A stretch of DNA of 7,763 bases from Planctomycetaceae bacterium (GTDB lineage: Bacteria > Planctomycetota > Planctomycetia > Planctomycetales > Planctomycetaceae), in assembly GCA_003503535.1 (NCBI GenBank), contig DOCI01000245.1, positions 9,949 through 17,711 of the forward strand, written 5' to 3'. Positions 1-6,194 of the stretch are shown one piece after another. Position numbers and translations under genes: made by a program. The notes beneath the pieces were generated by a model that ran no database searches, was not told the origin of the DNA, and saw nothing but the letters and a program-made list of their open reading frames with translations. The stretch's first letter is position 1; the number at the start of each line of letters is the position of its first letter.

Positions 1-552
1 AATTAACGGAGGAGCTCCCGGAATTTCCCGAACGGCTTCGGAAAGTGGAGGCCGCCCCTGCCCAAGTCGAATCGCTCGGGAGGTTTTGTCCATCCACTCT
101 TCAAGGGTAGCGGGTAAGTTTCGGGAACTGGCAATTTGCGAGGCGGTCTGTTGATCGGCATAAAAGCCTCGAAAACCGAGAATGACACAATCAAAATAGA
201 CTTCCAGAGCATCCTTCAAATCGAGGATGGACGCTTCTTTCGCCTTTGCAAAAAACTGTTCGTTACACAAACGAGAGTTGAAATAATGCACTTCGAGTAC
301 ATTGTTTCCCCACCAGTCCCGTCCCGACCAGGGGGCTTCGACCAGCAGTTCATCAATCCAGGAGACAATGGCATATTTTGAAAGAGTCCAGTCCTTATTG
401 CCGCCAAGAATCGCCTCGGCTTCTTCAAATAAGGACCGAAATTTCAGATGAGCCGTCTCGGCCGGGATCTCTTCACCACGATTGATCCGCTCGGCAAAAT
501 CGATGCCGAAGAGAAAAATCGGGTCTATCGCTTTGGCAAACTTGGGAGTCAT
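1..552 (-). CDS. tssL: TssL/DotU, type VI secretion inner-membrane protein (3' end beyond window)
   Basis: The minus-strand frame is open from an ATG at 552-550 to the window edge: 184 codons with no stop, so the gene is cut off. Translation gives a DotU/TssL-like cytoplasmic domain. It starts MTPKFAKAIDPIFLFGIDFAERI, has the helix 'AIVSWIDELLVEAPW' (residues 61-75, acidic pair D67-E68), an 'NSRLCNEQFF' stretch (92-101), and 'CVILGFRGFY' (122-131), which matches the family's typical CL-LGF-G-Y motif. In known T6SSs, TssL joins TssM (and TssJ) in the envelope complex and its cytoplasmic domain contacts the baseplate through TssK. The ATG overlaps the tssK stop (ATGA), so the two are probably translationally coupled. 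The C-terminal membrane anchor, and any fused peptidoglycan-binding domain, would lie outside the window. Identification rests on motif recognition, without a database search. Confidence 0.82.
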   Translation of the reverse strand, partial: MTPKFAKAIDPIFLFGIDFAERINRGEEIPAETAHLKFRSLFEEAEAILGGNKDWTLSKYAIVSWIDELLVEAPWSGRDWWGNNVLEVHYFNSRLCNEQFFAKAKEASILDLKDALEVYFDCVILGFRGFYADQQTASQIASSRNLPATLEEWMDKTSRAIRLGQGRPPLSEAVREIPGAPPLI

Positions 553-1988
553 AATTGTTGTGGTACTGCAAAGAGGGAAAATTCCAGAGGGACATTCTTG
601 TTACGATAGGAAACGATCAGGCGATGCTCTCCTTGAAGATCCTCCCGATTCACAATCAGTGTATCCCGGAGTCTCATCGCCAGAGTTTGCGTCGCTTCCA
701 CATCCTGCCAGGCTGGAGTCCGGGTACGGGGAACGCGGTAAAACAGCCAGCCCGCATCCGAAGGAAGCGCACGAACCGCTCGGTCGAGTGGTTCCAGTGT
801 CAAACCCTCTGCTCGACGCTGAAATAACGCTTCGACCTGACGGGCACTCCCGAATTTCCAGTCAAGATTTCCCGAGGATAACAGTTCGAGACATTCTTCG
901 CTGGAGAGGTCGCCCTTGTTCACGCCGATAAACCATTCCCAGGTCGAATGAAACCATTTTGCTTCCAATGTCGCTTGCATGCCCATCCCCATGCCGATGA
1001 ATGAGCGTTGTTCGAATTCGTATTCCTGAACCGCATCAAGCAGTTTTTGAAGCTCATCGCGGAGGGTGCGGAAGATGGGGCCGAGGTTATCGTGATCGTA
1101 TTTCGGTAATTCGGGAACCCTTCGACCGGGACCGAAAATCGAGAGACTTCCAATCGCACGATACAATTCCCGAAATGCAACATTGGGATGGATGCCTTTG
1201 GATTCACAAATCGAAGTCAGCACCGCGTACGACTCGTTCAAAGCCGAGAGCATAAACATCCGATCCAAATCTCCAGGGTGACGGCTCTCAAAACCGACTC
1301 GTCTGGCCTGTAGCTGATTACTGAGAATTTCGCTCTTCTGGCCAATCATATCGGCACAGGAATGCACCAGCCCCCGTCCCAGTTCAGGCCAGGAATCGAT
1401 GTTTAACACTGGAGGGATGTAGTCGCGATTGAGTTGCAGGGCTGCCGATTCTGTCGCGGCATGGGTGAGTTTGCAGATCGGAATCAGATCGAATCCTGCC
1501 AGATCTTCATTCGAGAGCAGCAGCCTCACGTTATTGTATTTCACTTTAACAAGCTGATCATTCCCGCCCTGGGTTTCGTCCTGCAGGCTCAGTTCGCCTT
1601 CCAGATATCGATTCAGTCCGCCCTCAGTGGCCGCAATGTTCTGGCGTCCCAGTTTTAGTCGCGGAATGCCGAGGTAGACAGTCAATTCGCGAGATGCGTT
1701 TTCTCCCTGCCAGTTGGCCGAGTCGGTCAGCCGAATTCGATTGGGGACCTGACCTTCATTTAGTGAGATGACAGAACCATCGGGCAACCGGGCATGGATG
1801 CGATTGACTTCAAATTGAGAGTTGGCCAGGGCATCGGTATTGATTTCGATATCCTGAATGCCATAGCCATAGGGATGATCCCACTGCTGATTGAGCGTAT
1901 TCAGTTCAGACCAGTAGCGGTCAGCCGCCTGAAAATGGTGGGGATGAAGGAATTGACCCTCGTGCCAATGAACTCCCGCATACTTCAT
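549..1988 (-). CDS. tssK: TssK, type VI secretion baseplate subunit
   Basis: This is a complete 479-residue protein, slightly longer than the roughly 440-450 residues usual for TssK (ImpJ/VasE). The N-terminus carries the family signature 'VHWHEGQFLHPHHFQAADRYW' in residues 6-26, equivalent to the W-EG-FL-P-HFQ-DRY pattern of TssK. The middle and C-terminal parts have the expected mixed beta/helical composition, with a helix-rich stretch around 'EYEFEQRSFIGMGMGMQATLEAKW'. In known systems trimeric TssK links the phage-like baseplate (TssEFG) to the membrane complex TssJLM, through TssL and TssM. The ATG at 1988 is supported by an AAGAG Shine-Dalgarno-like sequence at 2000-1996, 7 nt upstream. 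The stop overlaps the tssL start. Nothing T6SS-like lies upstream, so tssK probably opens this operon. No truncation or frameshift is seen. Confidence 0.95.
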   Translation of the reverse strand: MKYAGVHWHEGQFLHPHHFQAADRYWSELNTLNQQWDHPYGYGIQDIEINTDALANSQFEVNRIHARLPDGSVISLNEGQVPNRIRLTDSANWQGENASRELTVYLGIPRLKLGRQNIAATEGGLNRYLEGELSLQDETQGGNDQLVKVKYNNVRLLLSNEDLAGFDLIPICKLTHAATESAALQLNRDYIPPVLNIDSWPELGRGLVHSCADMIGQKSEILSNQLQARRVGFESRHPGDLDRMFMLSALNESYAVLTSICESKGIHPNVAFRELYRAIGSLSIFGPGRRVPELPKYDHDNLGPIFRTLRDELQKLLDAVQEYEFEQRSFIGMGMGMQATLEAKWFHSTWEWFIGVNKGDLSSEECLELLSSGNLDWKFGSARQVEALFQRRAEGLTLEPLDRAVRALPSDAGWLFYRVPRTRTPAWQDVEATQTLAMRLRDTLIVNREDLQGEHRLIVSYRNKNVPLEFSLFAVPQQL

Positions 1989-2018
1989 GCTTCATCTCTT
2001 AGAGCATTTTTCAATGCT
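1989..2018 (-). promoter_or_regulatory. tssK leader: ribosome binding site preceded by a small hairpin
   Basis: Read on the minus strand, AGCATT-GAAA-AATGCT (2018-2003) forms a 6-bp stem closed by a GAAA loop. Three bases later comes AAGAG (2000-1996), 7 nt from the tssK ATG. The inverted repeat is seen directly. A role in translation or mRNA stability is only inferred. There is no T-run that would make it a terminator. Confidence 0.35.
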
Positions 2019-2124
2019 TTGTGCCTTCACATGGATGCTTTAAACCTGAAAACACACTATCTGCTCAGGCAAAACGCACATGTAAAAACAGGACATTATT
2101 GAACCAGAAAATCAGGCAACCATT

Positions 2125-2146
2125 TTAACCCGAAGCGTCAGCGAGG
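2125..2146. repeat. Candidate dispersed planctomycete intergenic repeat
   Basis: The segment contains the core AACCCGAAGCGTCAGCGAGG (2127-2146). From memory, very similar sequences are common in intergenic DNA of planctomycete genomes. There is only one copy in this window, so the repeat status cannot be shown here. Confidence 0.35.
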
Positions 2147-2511
2147 AGCCAACGCACAAACTCAGGACGCGACGAAATTTAGACAGAATCTCATCATCGA
2201 GTGATAGCGACAACAGGAATCCGCAGTTTTGACTCGAACTCTCTACCAATGGAGAGACCAAATCGCTCCCTCCAGGGAATCCTCAAGATGTCGCCGAGTT
2301 TAATGTTAGCGATTCCCGTCACTTCTGTAAAACATCTGATCTCACTGTCAATACTACGATTAGAGCAATTCAGAGAGATGCGAACGAGTCCCATCGCCCC
2401 TCGCCAAACCCCCCAGTCTGACTATTCGTTAAAATGATTTCAATCGGAATAGATTCTCTGATCCCTGCGATCCTGATTGCCGATGAAATCGATAAGGCAG
2501 CCTCTCTGCCC

Positions 2512-2550
2512 GCTCGATTCGATTGCGCGGTTTCCTAATCGTGTTCGAGC
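2512..2550 (+). promoter_or_regulatory. Two-part hairpin in the likely 5' leader of the barrel protein gene
   Basis: GCTCGA (2512-2517) pairs with TCGAGC (2545-2550). Inside it CGATT (2520-2524) pairs with AATCG (2537-2541). This gives 11 bp interrupted by a small 2x3 internal loop, with a 12-nt terminal loop. It ends 37 nt before the ATG at 2588. The pairing is visible in the sequence; whether it lies in the transcript, and any function, is inferred. Confidence 0.3.
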
Positions 2551-2587
2551 AACCACATATTGTTCTCAATGAGTTTTGACTGGAAAT

Positions 2588-4072
2588 ATGTCCCAAGGCA
2601 GACGTCCCATCATTTGGCGCAGATGGACCTCGTGGGGACTTTACGCCTGCTTCCTGGTCATGATTTGCTCCGTTCAGGCAGACAACGGGAAGGGAACACG
2701 CCGACTATTTGAACAAAAAGACGATCCTGCCAGGAAATTAGAGAATACGCAGCCTGAGACAACGGAAAAGCCCACACCGGCGGACGAAGACCAAAATTCA
2801 GAGGAAACCTCTGTTGAGAATGCTGGGCATGCCGAGATTTCTACACAGGAAACAACATTGCGAGGACCGCTGCTGGTCGGAGGGCTGCCCCCGAAATGGA
2901 CGGTTGTCGAGCAAAAAGAAAAGCCGGATGAACTCCAGGTAAGCGCCTTACCCCCGGAGACCGGATTCTTCCCTGAATCTGAATATGCCCCGCCACCATT
3001 ACTGGAAGGCCCCGGGGGAGAACTGATTTATCCAGACAATTTCCCAGCCGATCCCAACATGGCGATCCCGATGTTTCAATCGGTCATCGGCGGAGAGGAT
3101 TTCTCGGGATTCCCCGTCTATCCTGAATCGGCCTATCCCGAAGAAATCTATGTCGAACAGGTCTCCTGCGAAAAAATCCGCCCCTGCTGCGATCCTTGCT
3201 CCCCCTGGTTCAAGATTTTTCAACCCTTCTGTTCACAACCACAACCGGAAGGGGGCATCGGCGAAGAACGGGTCATGTTTGCACCGTTTCTCATCGAAAC
3301 TCCATTACCTCAAAACTACACCGGCTTACGCTTCGACTTCGCGACGGGCCTCGAAACCCCAGATCGCTCCGAACTCTTCTGGGCCAGGCAGGGCATTGGT
3401 CCTCCGCTCAATGAAAACGAAGTCAACTATCAGGATATGACGCTCGCACTCGCCTCGGGCGGAAAATACTTTTCGACGACAACTAAAGTCCCCATCCGCT
3501 TCATCAATCCCGACATCAACGACAGCACCGTCGGCCTGGGCGACCTCAGTATCGCCACAAGATTACTCATCATCGATGGCGACCACTGGAAACTGACCCA
3601 ATATTTCAACACCATCATGCCAACCGGCTCCAGGGCCCGCGGACTCGGAACCGGACATACCTCATTGGAACCTGGCTTTCTGGCTCAACTGAAGTGGACC
3701 GATAAAACCTATTTCTTCGGCGACCTGCGCTATCAATTCCCCATTGGAGGCGATCCCGTCCATTCCGGTCAGCGATTGATGTACGGCCTGGGCATGAGTA
3801 CCGTCCAATACCAGACGGACATCTTTGCCGTCATGCCAACCTTCGAACTTCTCGGCTGGAGTGCCCTCGACGGAGCCAAAACACTGCCCAGCGGCTTAGT
3901 CGTCGACGTCGACTCCGAAACCGCAGCCGTCCTCTCCACAGGCCTCCGCTTCGTCCTCGGCCCCGCCGGAGACCTCGGCCTCTTCGAAGCCGGCATCAAC
4001 ACCGCCATGTCTCTCAACGACCGAGCCCTCTATCAAACACTCACAACGGTCGACTTCCGCTTCGTGTATTGA
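2588..4072 (+). CDS. Secreted, predicted outer-membrane beta-barrel protein
   Basis: The longest frame begins at a TTG (2576), but the ATG at 2588 gives a better start: a basic n-region with RR and WRR, a hydrophobic core (residues 16-29) and a signal peptidase I site after V-Q-A31. The result is 494 residues. Residues 32 to about 110 are charged and rich in Glu, Pro and Thr. A Pro/Gly-rich stretch follows, then a Cys cluster (C194, C200, C201, C204, C215). From about residue 230 to the end, alternating polar/hydrophobic strands with short turns suggest a beta-barrel. It ends in the aromatic terminus 'VDFRFVY', as many outer-membrane proteins do. The C-terminal half resembles the loosely defined MetA-pathway/transporter-like barrel family common in planctomycetes, but I recognise no specific substrate. 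The 'VMIC' near the signal peptide is not a proper lipobox (Ile before Cys). It may be monocistronic. Confidence 0.85.
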   Translation: MSQGRRPIIWRRWTSWGLYACFLVMICSVQADNGKGTRRLFEQKDDPARKLENTQPETTEKPTPADEDQNSEETSVENAGHAEISTQETTLRGPLLVGGLPPKWTVVEQKEKPDELQVSALPPETGFFPESEYAPPPLLEGPGGELIYPDNFPADPNMAIPMFQSVIGGEDFSGFPVYPESAYPEEIYVEQVSCEKIRPCCDPCSPWFKIFQPFCSQPQPEGGIGEERVMFAPFLIETPLPQNYTGLRFDFATGLETPDRSELFWARQGIGPPLNENEVNYQDMTLALASGGKYFSTTTKVPIRFINPDINDSTVGLGDLSIATRLLIIDGDHWKLTQYFNTIMPTGSRARGLGTGHTSLEPGFLAQLKWTDKTYFFGDLRYQFPIGGDPVHSGQRLMYGLGMSTVQYQTDIFAVMPTFELLGWSALDGAKTLPSGLVVDVDSETAAVLSTGLRFVLGPAGDLGLFEAGINTAMSLNDRALYQTLTTVDFRFVY

Positions 4073-4211
4073 TCCGCTAATTCAAACCGTAGCCCACAAC
4101 CGGTGCCATGCCTGAATCGTGCAGCAGGGCAAGCATGCCTCAACATACAATCCCCACGGACACGTAGTGTTTCAACTGTTGCTAAATGTCGTGTACGTTC
4201 AGAAATAAGGA

Positions 4212-4228
4212 GCAGGCAAACTGCCTGC
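4212..4228. repeat. Perfect 7-bp inverted repeat
   Basis: GCAGGCA-AAC-TGCCTGC is a perfect 7-bp stem with a 3-nt loop. No T-run follows on either strand, so it is not a canonical terminator. It is more like a small intergenic palindromic repeat. Confidence 0.5.
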
Positions 4229-4275
4229 GGAACAGCCATTTGAGGGCGACATTAAAAGCCCGAAAGAGCAGTAGA

Positions 4276-4291
4276 GTGCGTCCCGACGCAC
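4276..4291. repeat. Perfect 7-bp inverted repeat (GTGCGTC/GACGCAC)
   Basis: GTGCGTC-CC-GACGCAC is a near-continuous palindrome. From memory, similar 'GTGCGTC..GACGCAC' palindromes are frequent in planctomycete intergenic DNA, which would make it part of a dispersed family. Only one copy is in this window. Confidence 0.5.
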
Positions 4292-4341
4292 CATTCTCAA
4301 ACCACGATGTAACACAAAATACCCCAACCAACAAAGTCGCT

Positions 4342-4378
4342 CGCGCCACCCCGCGGAAAACATGTGGGGTGATGCGTG
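4342..4378. repeat. Strong imperfect hairpin
   Basis: CACCCC (4347-4352) pairs with GGGGTG (4366-4371), continuing inward through G-T, C-G and G-T pairs to an A-rich loop. Beyond a 2-nt bulge (4372-4373), CGCGC (4342-4346) pairs with GCGTG (4374-4378) with one wobble. In total about 14 bp. No T-run follows it. It could be a repeat element or an RNA structure. Confidence 0.45.
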
Positions 4379-4505
4379 CAGACGGCAGGAGATTTTCGTC
4401 GACAACAAAGGGATCGCCTCATCGAGCAATTCGTCGGATCAAATCGTTTATGCGAATCCTATGAGTTCCGACCATGAAAGTCTGATGCTGTCCCGTAGAA
4501 TCTGC

Positions 4506-4534
4506 TTGACATCGCTATTGAGACGGTGAAGACT
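4506..4534 (+). promoter_or_regulatory. Candidate sigma-70-type promoter for the secreted protein gene
   Basis: A perfect TTGACA (4506-4511) is followed after 17 bp by AAGACT (4529-4534), a poor -10 match (3 of 6). The position, about 40 bp before the GTG start, is suitable. The weak -10 makes this tentative. Confidence 0.25.
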
Positions 4535-4574
4535 GAGTTTGCTCGATTTTGTTCTCATGCTTGGGGAGTTTGTT

Positions 4575-5000
4575 GTGCTTCGATCTATCATGTTGTTGTG
4601 TGTTTTGGCCTTCGCGTCAACAGCTGTCGCGGAAAATAATCAATCACTCTCTCACGAATATAAACATGAAGGGACGGTCTACAAACGGATCTTCATTGTC
4701 ACGGAGACGGCTCGAGATCGAGCAGACAGGATTCACTTGATCTCATATCCCAAAAACAACACCGCTCAGAAAAGCTACTTTTCGGGAGATCTCAGTGTCA
4801 ATGGGGATACCTGGAACATCAAATGGGATGGCGGTGATAAAGAACGATTTGTCTTTTTGGATGACTCCGGCGAAGCGGACTATAAAATTACAGTCACCCA
4901 GAGTTATGGCGATATCACTTACACGGCCGTTTACGATTTTACCCGAAGTGATCTCAACAATTCTGATCAAAGGTACTTCAACAAAAAGTTTCGACGGTAG
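4575..5000 (+). CDS. Small secreted protein of unknown function
   Basis: The open frame reaches back to a TTG at 4539 and contains an ATG at 4557. The GTG at 4575 is the best start because GGGGAG (4563-4568) sits 6 nt before it, and translation then begins directly with a compact signal peptide. The resulting 141-residue protein starts MLRSIMLLCVLAFASTAVA, with cleavage predicted after A-V-A at residue 19, leaving about 122 residues. The mature part is hydrophilic and predicted beta-rich ('YKITVTQSYGDITYTAVYDF'), with many Asp, Asn and Lys residues, a 'WNIKWDGGDKERFVF' stretch and a basic C-terminus ending KKFRR. It has no cysteines in the mature part and no membrane segment, so it is probably periplasmic or exported. 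I recognise no family. The next gene is convergent, so this gene likely stands alone. Confidence 0.75.
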   Translation: MLRSIMLLCVLAFASTAVAENNQSLSHEYKHEGTVYKRIFIVTETARDRADRIHLISYPKNNTAQKSYFSGDLSVNGDTWNIKWDGGDKERFVFLDDSGEADYKITVTQSYGDITYTAVYDFTRSDLNNSDQRYFNKKFRR

Positions 5001-5010
5001 GTTTACCGTC
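4993..5010 (+). terminator. Hairpin overlapping the stop codon, possible weak terminator
   Basis: GACGGTA (4993-4999), a 4-nt loop and TACCGTC (5004-5010) form a 7-bp stem that includes the TAG stop of the secreted protein gene. The downstream sequence is only mildly T-rich (ATTTGTTGATTG), so intrinsic termination is uncertain. Pairing could also affect mRNA 3'-end stability. Confidence 0.3.
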
Positions 5011-5030
5011 CGCATTTGTTGATTGAAAAA

Positions 5031-5109
5031 GCGGGTAGCCCAGCCGCTTCTGCTGGGTCGATGAAATCCCGGATAGCCCAGAAAGATTCTTTCGGGGCGG
5101 CGCAGCCGC
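5031..5109. repeat. 'GTAGCCCAG' repeat element with two hairpins
   Basis: TAGCCCAG occurs twice, at 5036-5043 and 5074-5081, and TAGCCCA also at 4090-4096 in the previous gap. Within the block, CCCAGC (5039-5044) pairs with GCTGGG (5052-5057), and GCGGC (5097-5101) with GCCGC (5105-5109). From memory, 'GGGTAGCCCAGCC...GCTGGGT' strings are common in planctomycete intergenic DNA. Confidence 0.5.
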
Positions 5110-5238
5110 AAGAAGCCTGCTAAATAAACGATCCTAAAACTCAGACAACATGAAACAAGAGACCAAAGATGACCTTGGTCGAAGCACAGAGACGCAGTTC
5201 AGCCACGGCCTGACCAACGACTTAAGACACACAGTTCT

Positions 5239-5280
5239 CTCCTTCTCCCTGGGGAGAAGGTGGCCAAAGGCCGGATGAGG
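5239..5280. repeat. Palindromic 'CCTTCTCCC' repeat element
   Basis: CCTTCTCC-CTGG-GGAGAAGG (5241-5260) is a perfect 8-bp stem with a 4-nt loop. It is followed by GGCC-AAA-GGCC (5262-5272) and then GGATGAGG. This arrangement is the widespread bacterial intergenic element whose spurious translation gives 'HPAFGHLLPREKE'. No T-run follows, so it is not a canonical terminator. Confidence 0.6.
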
Positions 5281-5305
5281 GGATCCACCCGACGCCCCTG
5301 GAGAG

Positions 5306-5339
5306 CACCCCCGGTTGATGCGAATCAGCGACCGGGGTG
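5306..5339 (-). terminator. Stable hairpin downstream of the DUF1559-like gene
   Basis: CCCCGGT (5309-5315) pairs with ACCGGGG (5331-5337), extended by CA/TG across one bulged C. An inner TGAT-GCGA-ATCA hairpin (5316-5327) stacks inside it. It lies about 60 bp past the minus-strand stop at 5398. No U-run follows on either strand, so it may equally be another repeat or an RNA 3'-end stabiliser. Confidence 0.3.
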
Positions 5340-5397
5340 ACAAAGTCACAAGAGGCCAACAGCCTGATAATCACGCCGGGGGCCATTCTGATTGGAT

Positions 5398-6141
5398 CTA
5401 AAAGCTAAATAATTCGCAAGGGGATTCTTTGGCTGTAATGGTTGATAAACACTCTATGATTTCCGCATCAGTATTTTCTGACAAAAATATCACTGTGCCA
5501 TCAGATAAGAGCACGTTACAGCCACCGATTGATACTCCACCAATCTGATTTTCTCCATTGCCAAATCCGTTCATTGGATCTCTGAGATTGCTCGGATCCA
5601 TCCAAGGCATGAAGCCATTGGAAATTTCAAAAGCGAGTATGGTCGAATTCATCAACACATGCTGCATATGTGTTTTCTTGACTGGCTCACTGGAATCAAA
5701 TACATGCTTGTTTCCAGCAAAATGAGATAAGGCAATTCCGTTCGCATTTTTTTTATCGAAGCTGTGGACCTGAAAGTCTTCTATGACGCTTTCTGCAATT
5801 CTCAAATTACTGGATGAATCCCAGGGCTCAGAGAATTCTATTTGCTGATAGATGTGATCCTGTCCAAGAAACGGCAATAATCTTGCCTGCCAACTCAATC
5901 CGTCTCTTAAGGAGTTTGGGTATTCTTCATGTTCATTAGTGTAGTCTCCCAAAGCCCTCCCCACAGATTTCAACTTCATTTTCGAATTAGTTCTGAGAAA
6001 TACTTCGTGCTCAAGTTTATTAAACTGGTAAACTTTATACACAAATACGGAGCAAATGATTCCTCCAATAATCAAAGCAATTGCTAAATAATTAGGTTTA
6101 CTTCCGCTCATTGCTTTGCTTTTCTCAGCAGTATCGTTCAT
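5398..6141 (-). CDS. Membrane-anchored DUF1559-like protein lacking a prepilin leader
   Basis: The frame extends back to a TTG at 6204, but the ATG at 6141 gives a sensible 247-residue protein. No strong Shine-Dalgarno is seen for either start. An N-terminal polar segment (1-17) precedes one transmembrane helix (about 18-38). The rest follows DUF1559 order: 'KLKSVGRALGDYTNEHEEYP' corresponds to the usual LK-IGLALHNYH-T-G-FP segment, then 'GLSWQARLLPFLGQDHIYQQI' and 'EPWDS'. The C-terminus 'GGCNVLLSDGTVIFLSENTD' matches the family's H-X9-DG region, with D214-G215 kept but the His position occupied by Ser204. Classical members start with a type IV prepilin signal (GFTLIELLVVIAII); here it is replaced by a plain membrane anchor. 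Family function is unknown. The gene is visibly AT-richer than tssK. It could be co-transcribed with the RAYT 105 bp upstream. Confidence 0.8.
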   Translation of the reverse strand: MNDTAEKSKAMSGSKPNYLAIALIIGGIICSVFVYKVYQFNKLEHEVFLRTNSKMKLKSVGRALGDYTNEHEEYPNSLRDGLSWQARLLPFLGQDHIYQQIEFSEPWDSSSNLRIAESVIEDFQVHSFDKKNANGIALSHFAGNKHVFDSSEPVKKTHMQHVLMNSTILAFEISNGFMPWMDPSNLRDPMNGFGNGENQIGGVSIGGCNVLLSDGTVIFLSENTDAEIIECLSTITAKESPCELFSF

Positions 6142-6194
6142 GGCAAAATAATCGATCTCAAAAAAAGTTACTGAACAGTGTGGCCCGACTGACT

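Larger units (their letters stand above)
1989..2587. other. Divergent intergenic region, no credible gene
   Basis: This stretch of about 600 bp separates tssK (minus) from the outer-membrane protein gene (plus), so it should hold two divergent promoters. Short open frames around 2194-2437 exist on both strands. They have no recognisable domain, no good ribosome binding site and no family-like composition, so I treat them as non-coding. For tssK, a TTTACA (2086-2081) and GATAGT (2061-2056) pair is visible on the minus strand, but the 19-bp spacing makes it a weak candidate. I found no convincing promoter for the plus-strand gene. A repeat-like motif lies at 2125-2146, and hairpins at 2003-2018 and 2512-2550. 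Confidence 0.6.
4073..4574. other. Hairpin-rich intergenic region, no credible gene
   Basis: About 500 bp without a gene I can support; the frames present (for example 4186-4464 plus) have repeat-like composition and no recognisable domain. The stretch holds three inverted repeats (4212-4228, 4276-4291, 4342-4378), each listed separately. It also has a GTAGCCCA string at 4089-4096 that recurs exactly at 5035-5042 and, as ATAGCCCA, at 5073-5080. A possible promoter for the next gene lies at its right end. Confidence 0.55.
5001..5397. other. Gene-free convergent intergenic region with several inverted repeats
   Basis: About 400 bp lie between the convergent genes ending at 5000 (plus) and 5398 (minus). 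The open frame at 5134-5349 minus is a translation through repeat DNA ('HPAFGHLLPREKE' type) and is not credible. Inverted repeats are visible at 5039-5057, 5097-5109, 5161-5180 (GACCAA/TTGGTC), 5241-5260 and 5306-5339. The last may end transcription from the minus-strand gene. Confidence 0.6.

Noticed and set aside
482..931. 149-codon open frame on the plus strand
   Set aside because: It lies opposite tssK/tssL, whose motifs are clear; it has no recognisable domain and is an antisense shadow.
2194..2437. Overlapping short frames on both strands in the tssK/barrel gene gap
   Set aside because: There is no SD, domain or family-like composition; neither strand is favoured.
2588..2671. Possible lipoprotein signal in the barrel protein (V-M-I-C)
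   Set aside because: The residue before Cys is Ile, not Gly/Ala/Ser, while a normal V-Q-A signal peptidase I site follows.
4186..4464. 92-codon plus-strand frame in the hairpin-rich gap
   Set aside because: It runs through three inverted repeats, is Arg/Lys/Thr-rich without a domain, and has no SD.
4743..5111. 122-codon minus-strand frame overlapping the secreted protein gene
   Set aside because: It is antisense to a gene with a signal peptide and a strong SD, and it begins inside repeat DNA.
5134..5349. 71-codon minus-strand frame
   Set aside because: Its translation includes 'HPAFGHLLPREKE', the well-known spurious product of a dispersed intergenic repeat.
5001..5397. CRISPR-like array of repeats
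   Set aside because: The hairpins differ in sequence and spacing; there are no regularly spaced identical repeats and no cas genes.
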